In this document: positions 63,261 to 64,000 of the stretch, piece after piece
Numbering within the stretch: the first letter of the stretch is position 1
Layout of the letters: the number at the start of each line of letters is the position of its first letter
NCBI GenBank assembly: GCA_024867545.1
Contig: JANFNE010000074.1
Span: 1-64,000, forward strand
Reading direction: 5' to 3'
From: Phytopythium helicoides
Lineage: Eukaryota > Oomycota > Peronosporomycetes > Pythiales > Pythiaceae
DNA: 64,000 bases
The notes under the pieces: model-generated
What the model saw: only the letters and a program-made list of their open reading frames with translations
Databases searched by the model: none
Told to the model about the DNA's origin: nothing
Program-made: the position numbers and the translations under genes

Positions 63261-64000
63261 ATGGACGTGGGCTCGCACTGCTCCGTTGGCGCCTGCAACC
63301 AGGTGGACTTTCTCCCGTTCTCGTGCGACTGCTGCGGCGGCGTCTTCTGCCTGCAGCACCGCAGCTACGACGCGCACGAGTGCCCCAAGGCCGGCGGGAA
63401 GGACCGGCGCGTGCTCACGTGCCCGCTGTGCAGCCGGCTGGTGCGCTGGACGGCCGAGCAGGACGTGAACGAGGTCTGGGAGCAGCACGTGCGCTCGGGG
63501 AGCTGCGCGCCGGAGCGCAAGGCCGGGGGTGCGCAGAAGAAGCCAAAGAAGAAGAGATGCGCCGCGGACGGATGCAGGGAGGTGCTGCTCACGTCCAACT
63601 CGTTCCACTGCGCCAAGTGCAGGCAGGACGTGTGTCTGCGCCACCGCTTCGAGAGCGACCACGACTGCGCGAGCGCGCGCCAGAAGCAGCGCCAGTCCTT
63701 CTGGGGCGGCGCGGCGACGAGCAACGCGGCCAAGAGCGCGACGAGCGCGACAAGGAGGCCGTCGGGGGCGGCGGCGGCTGCGACAGCTCGAAAGTCGGTG
63801 ACGGCGGCCGCCAGCAGCGCCAAGAGCGCCGTGAACAGCCTGGTGCAGAGCGCCAAGGCTGCCACTGCTGCAGCGCCGGCTATCACGACCAGCTCGGAGC
63901 AGTGCCCGATCTGCCAGCGGCGCTTCCAGTACGTCAGCCAGCTCATCCAGCACGTGAATCGCGAGCACCCGGACCCGCAGCAGGCCTCATCACAAGCTGC
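63261..64000 (+). CDS. AN1-type zinc-finger protein (partial, cut by window edge)
   Basis: Open from ATG 63261 to the edge (246 codons). Two AN1 fingers: about residues 7-42 (CSVGACNQVDF...CDCC...CLQHRSYDAHEC) and about 99-136 (CAADGCREV...CAKC...CLRHRFESDHDC). After an Ala/Ser/Lys-rich linker comes a C2H2 finger (CPICQRRFQYVSQLIQHVNR). Two AN1 plus C2H2 is the ZFAND2 / plant SAP11-like layout, linked to proteasome and stress-related protein quality control. The 3' end is missing, so further ubiquitin-interacting motifs could follow. Confidence 0.85.
   Translation, partial: MDVGSHCSVGACNQVDFLPFSCDCCGGVFCLQHRSYDAHECPKAGGKDRRVLTCPLCSRLVRWTAEQDVNEVWEQHVRSGSCAPERKAGGAQKKPKKKRCAADGCREVLLTSNSFHCAKCRQDVCLRHRFESDHDCASARQKQRQSFWGGAATSNAAKSATSATRRPSGAAAAATARKSVTAAASSAKSAVNSLVQSAKAATAAAPAITTSSEQCPICQRRFQYVSQLIQHVNREHPDPQQASSQA

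Overview
The window looks like nuclear DNA of an oomycete (Phytophthora/Pythium type). The evidence is GC-rich, mostly intronless genes with short spacers, start regions matching the oomycete Inr+FPR core promoter (YTCAYTTY followed by a CAATTT-like box), one clear 70-nt GT-AG intron, and typical families: START-like/FYVE zinc-finger proteins, CYP86-like P450s, SLC45/GPH sugar symporters, GH3 beta-glucosidases and Cys/Thr/Pro repeat secreted proteins. No rRNA, tRNA, CRISPR or intact transposon was seen.

Layout. 1-11.7 kb is a nested inverted duplication: FYVE1(-), P450a(+), P450b(-, one frame break), P450c(+, one frame break), P450d(-, 3' half only), FYVE2(+). 13-20 kb is a tandem family of three sugar-symporter copies, the first destroyed by a 544-bp deletion. 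20-24 kb holds a third FYVE gene and a fifth P450, so a FYVE gene is next to a P450 three times. 24-29.5 kb has a divergent pair: a Tim44-like protein and a p115/Uso1-like vesicle tether. 30.6-41.6 kb carries two secreted proteins with the same cysteine-containing N-terminal domain and completely different giant tandem-repeat tails. 42-46 kb is a full-size ABC-B (P-glycoprotein) gene with about 11 single-base frame breaks. 46-63 kb has two nearly identical GH3 genes in opposite orientation, enclosing a PX-GOLD-coiled-coil gene, a divergent multi-pass LtaS-like sulfatase-fold gene, a small membrane protein and a xanthine-dioxygenase-like TauD gene. The right edge cuts an AN1/C2H2 zinc-finger gene.

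How the genes fit together: beta-glucosidases and sucrose-type symporters suggest breakdown and uptake of plant-derived sugars; the P450 array and the ABC exporter suggest lipid or xenobiotic handling; the repeat proteins suggest a wall or adhesive surface role. These roles are inferred from families only.

Caution: many genes are interrupted by isolated single-base shifts (mostly +1) with otherwise well conserved frames, including a probably essential p115 gene. I think residual assembly indels are the likeliest cause for many of them, whereas the 544-bp deletion and the truncated P450d are real structural lesions.
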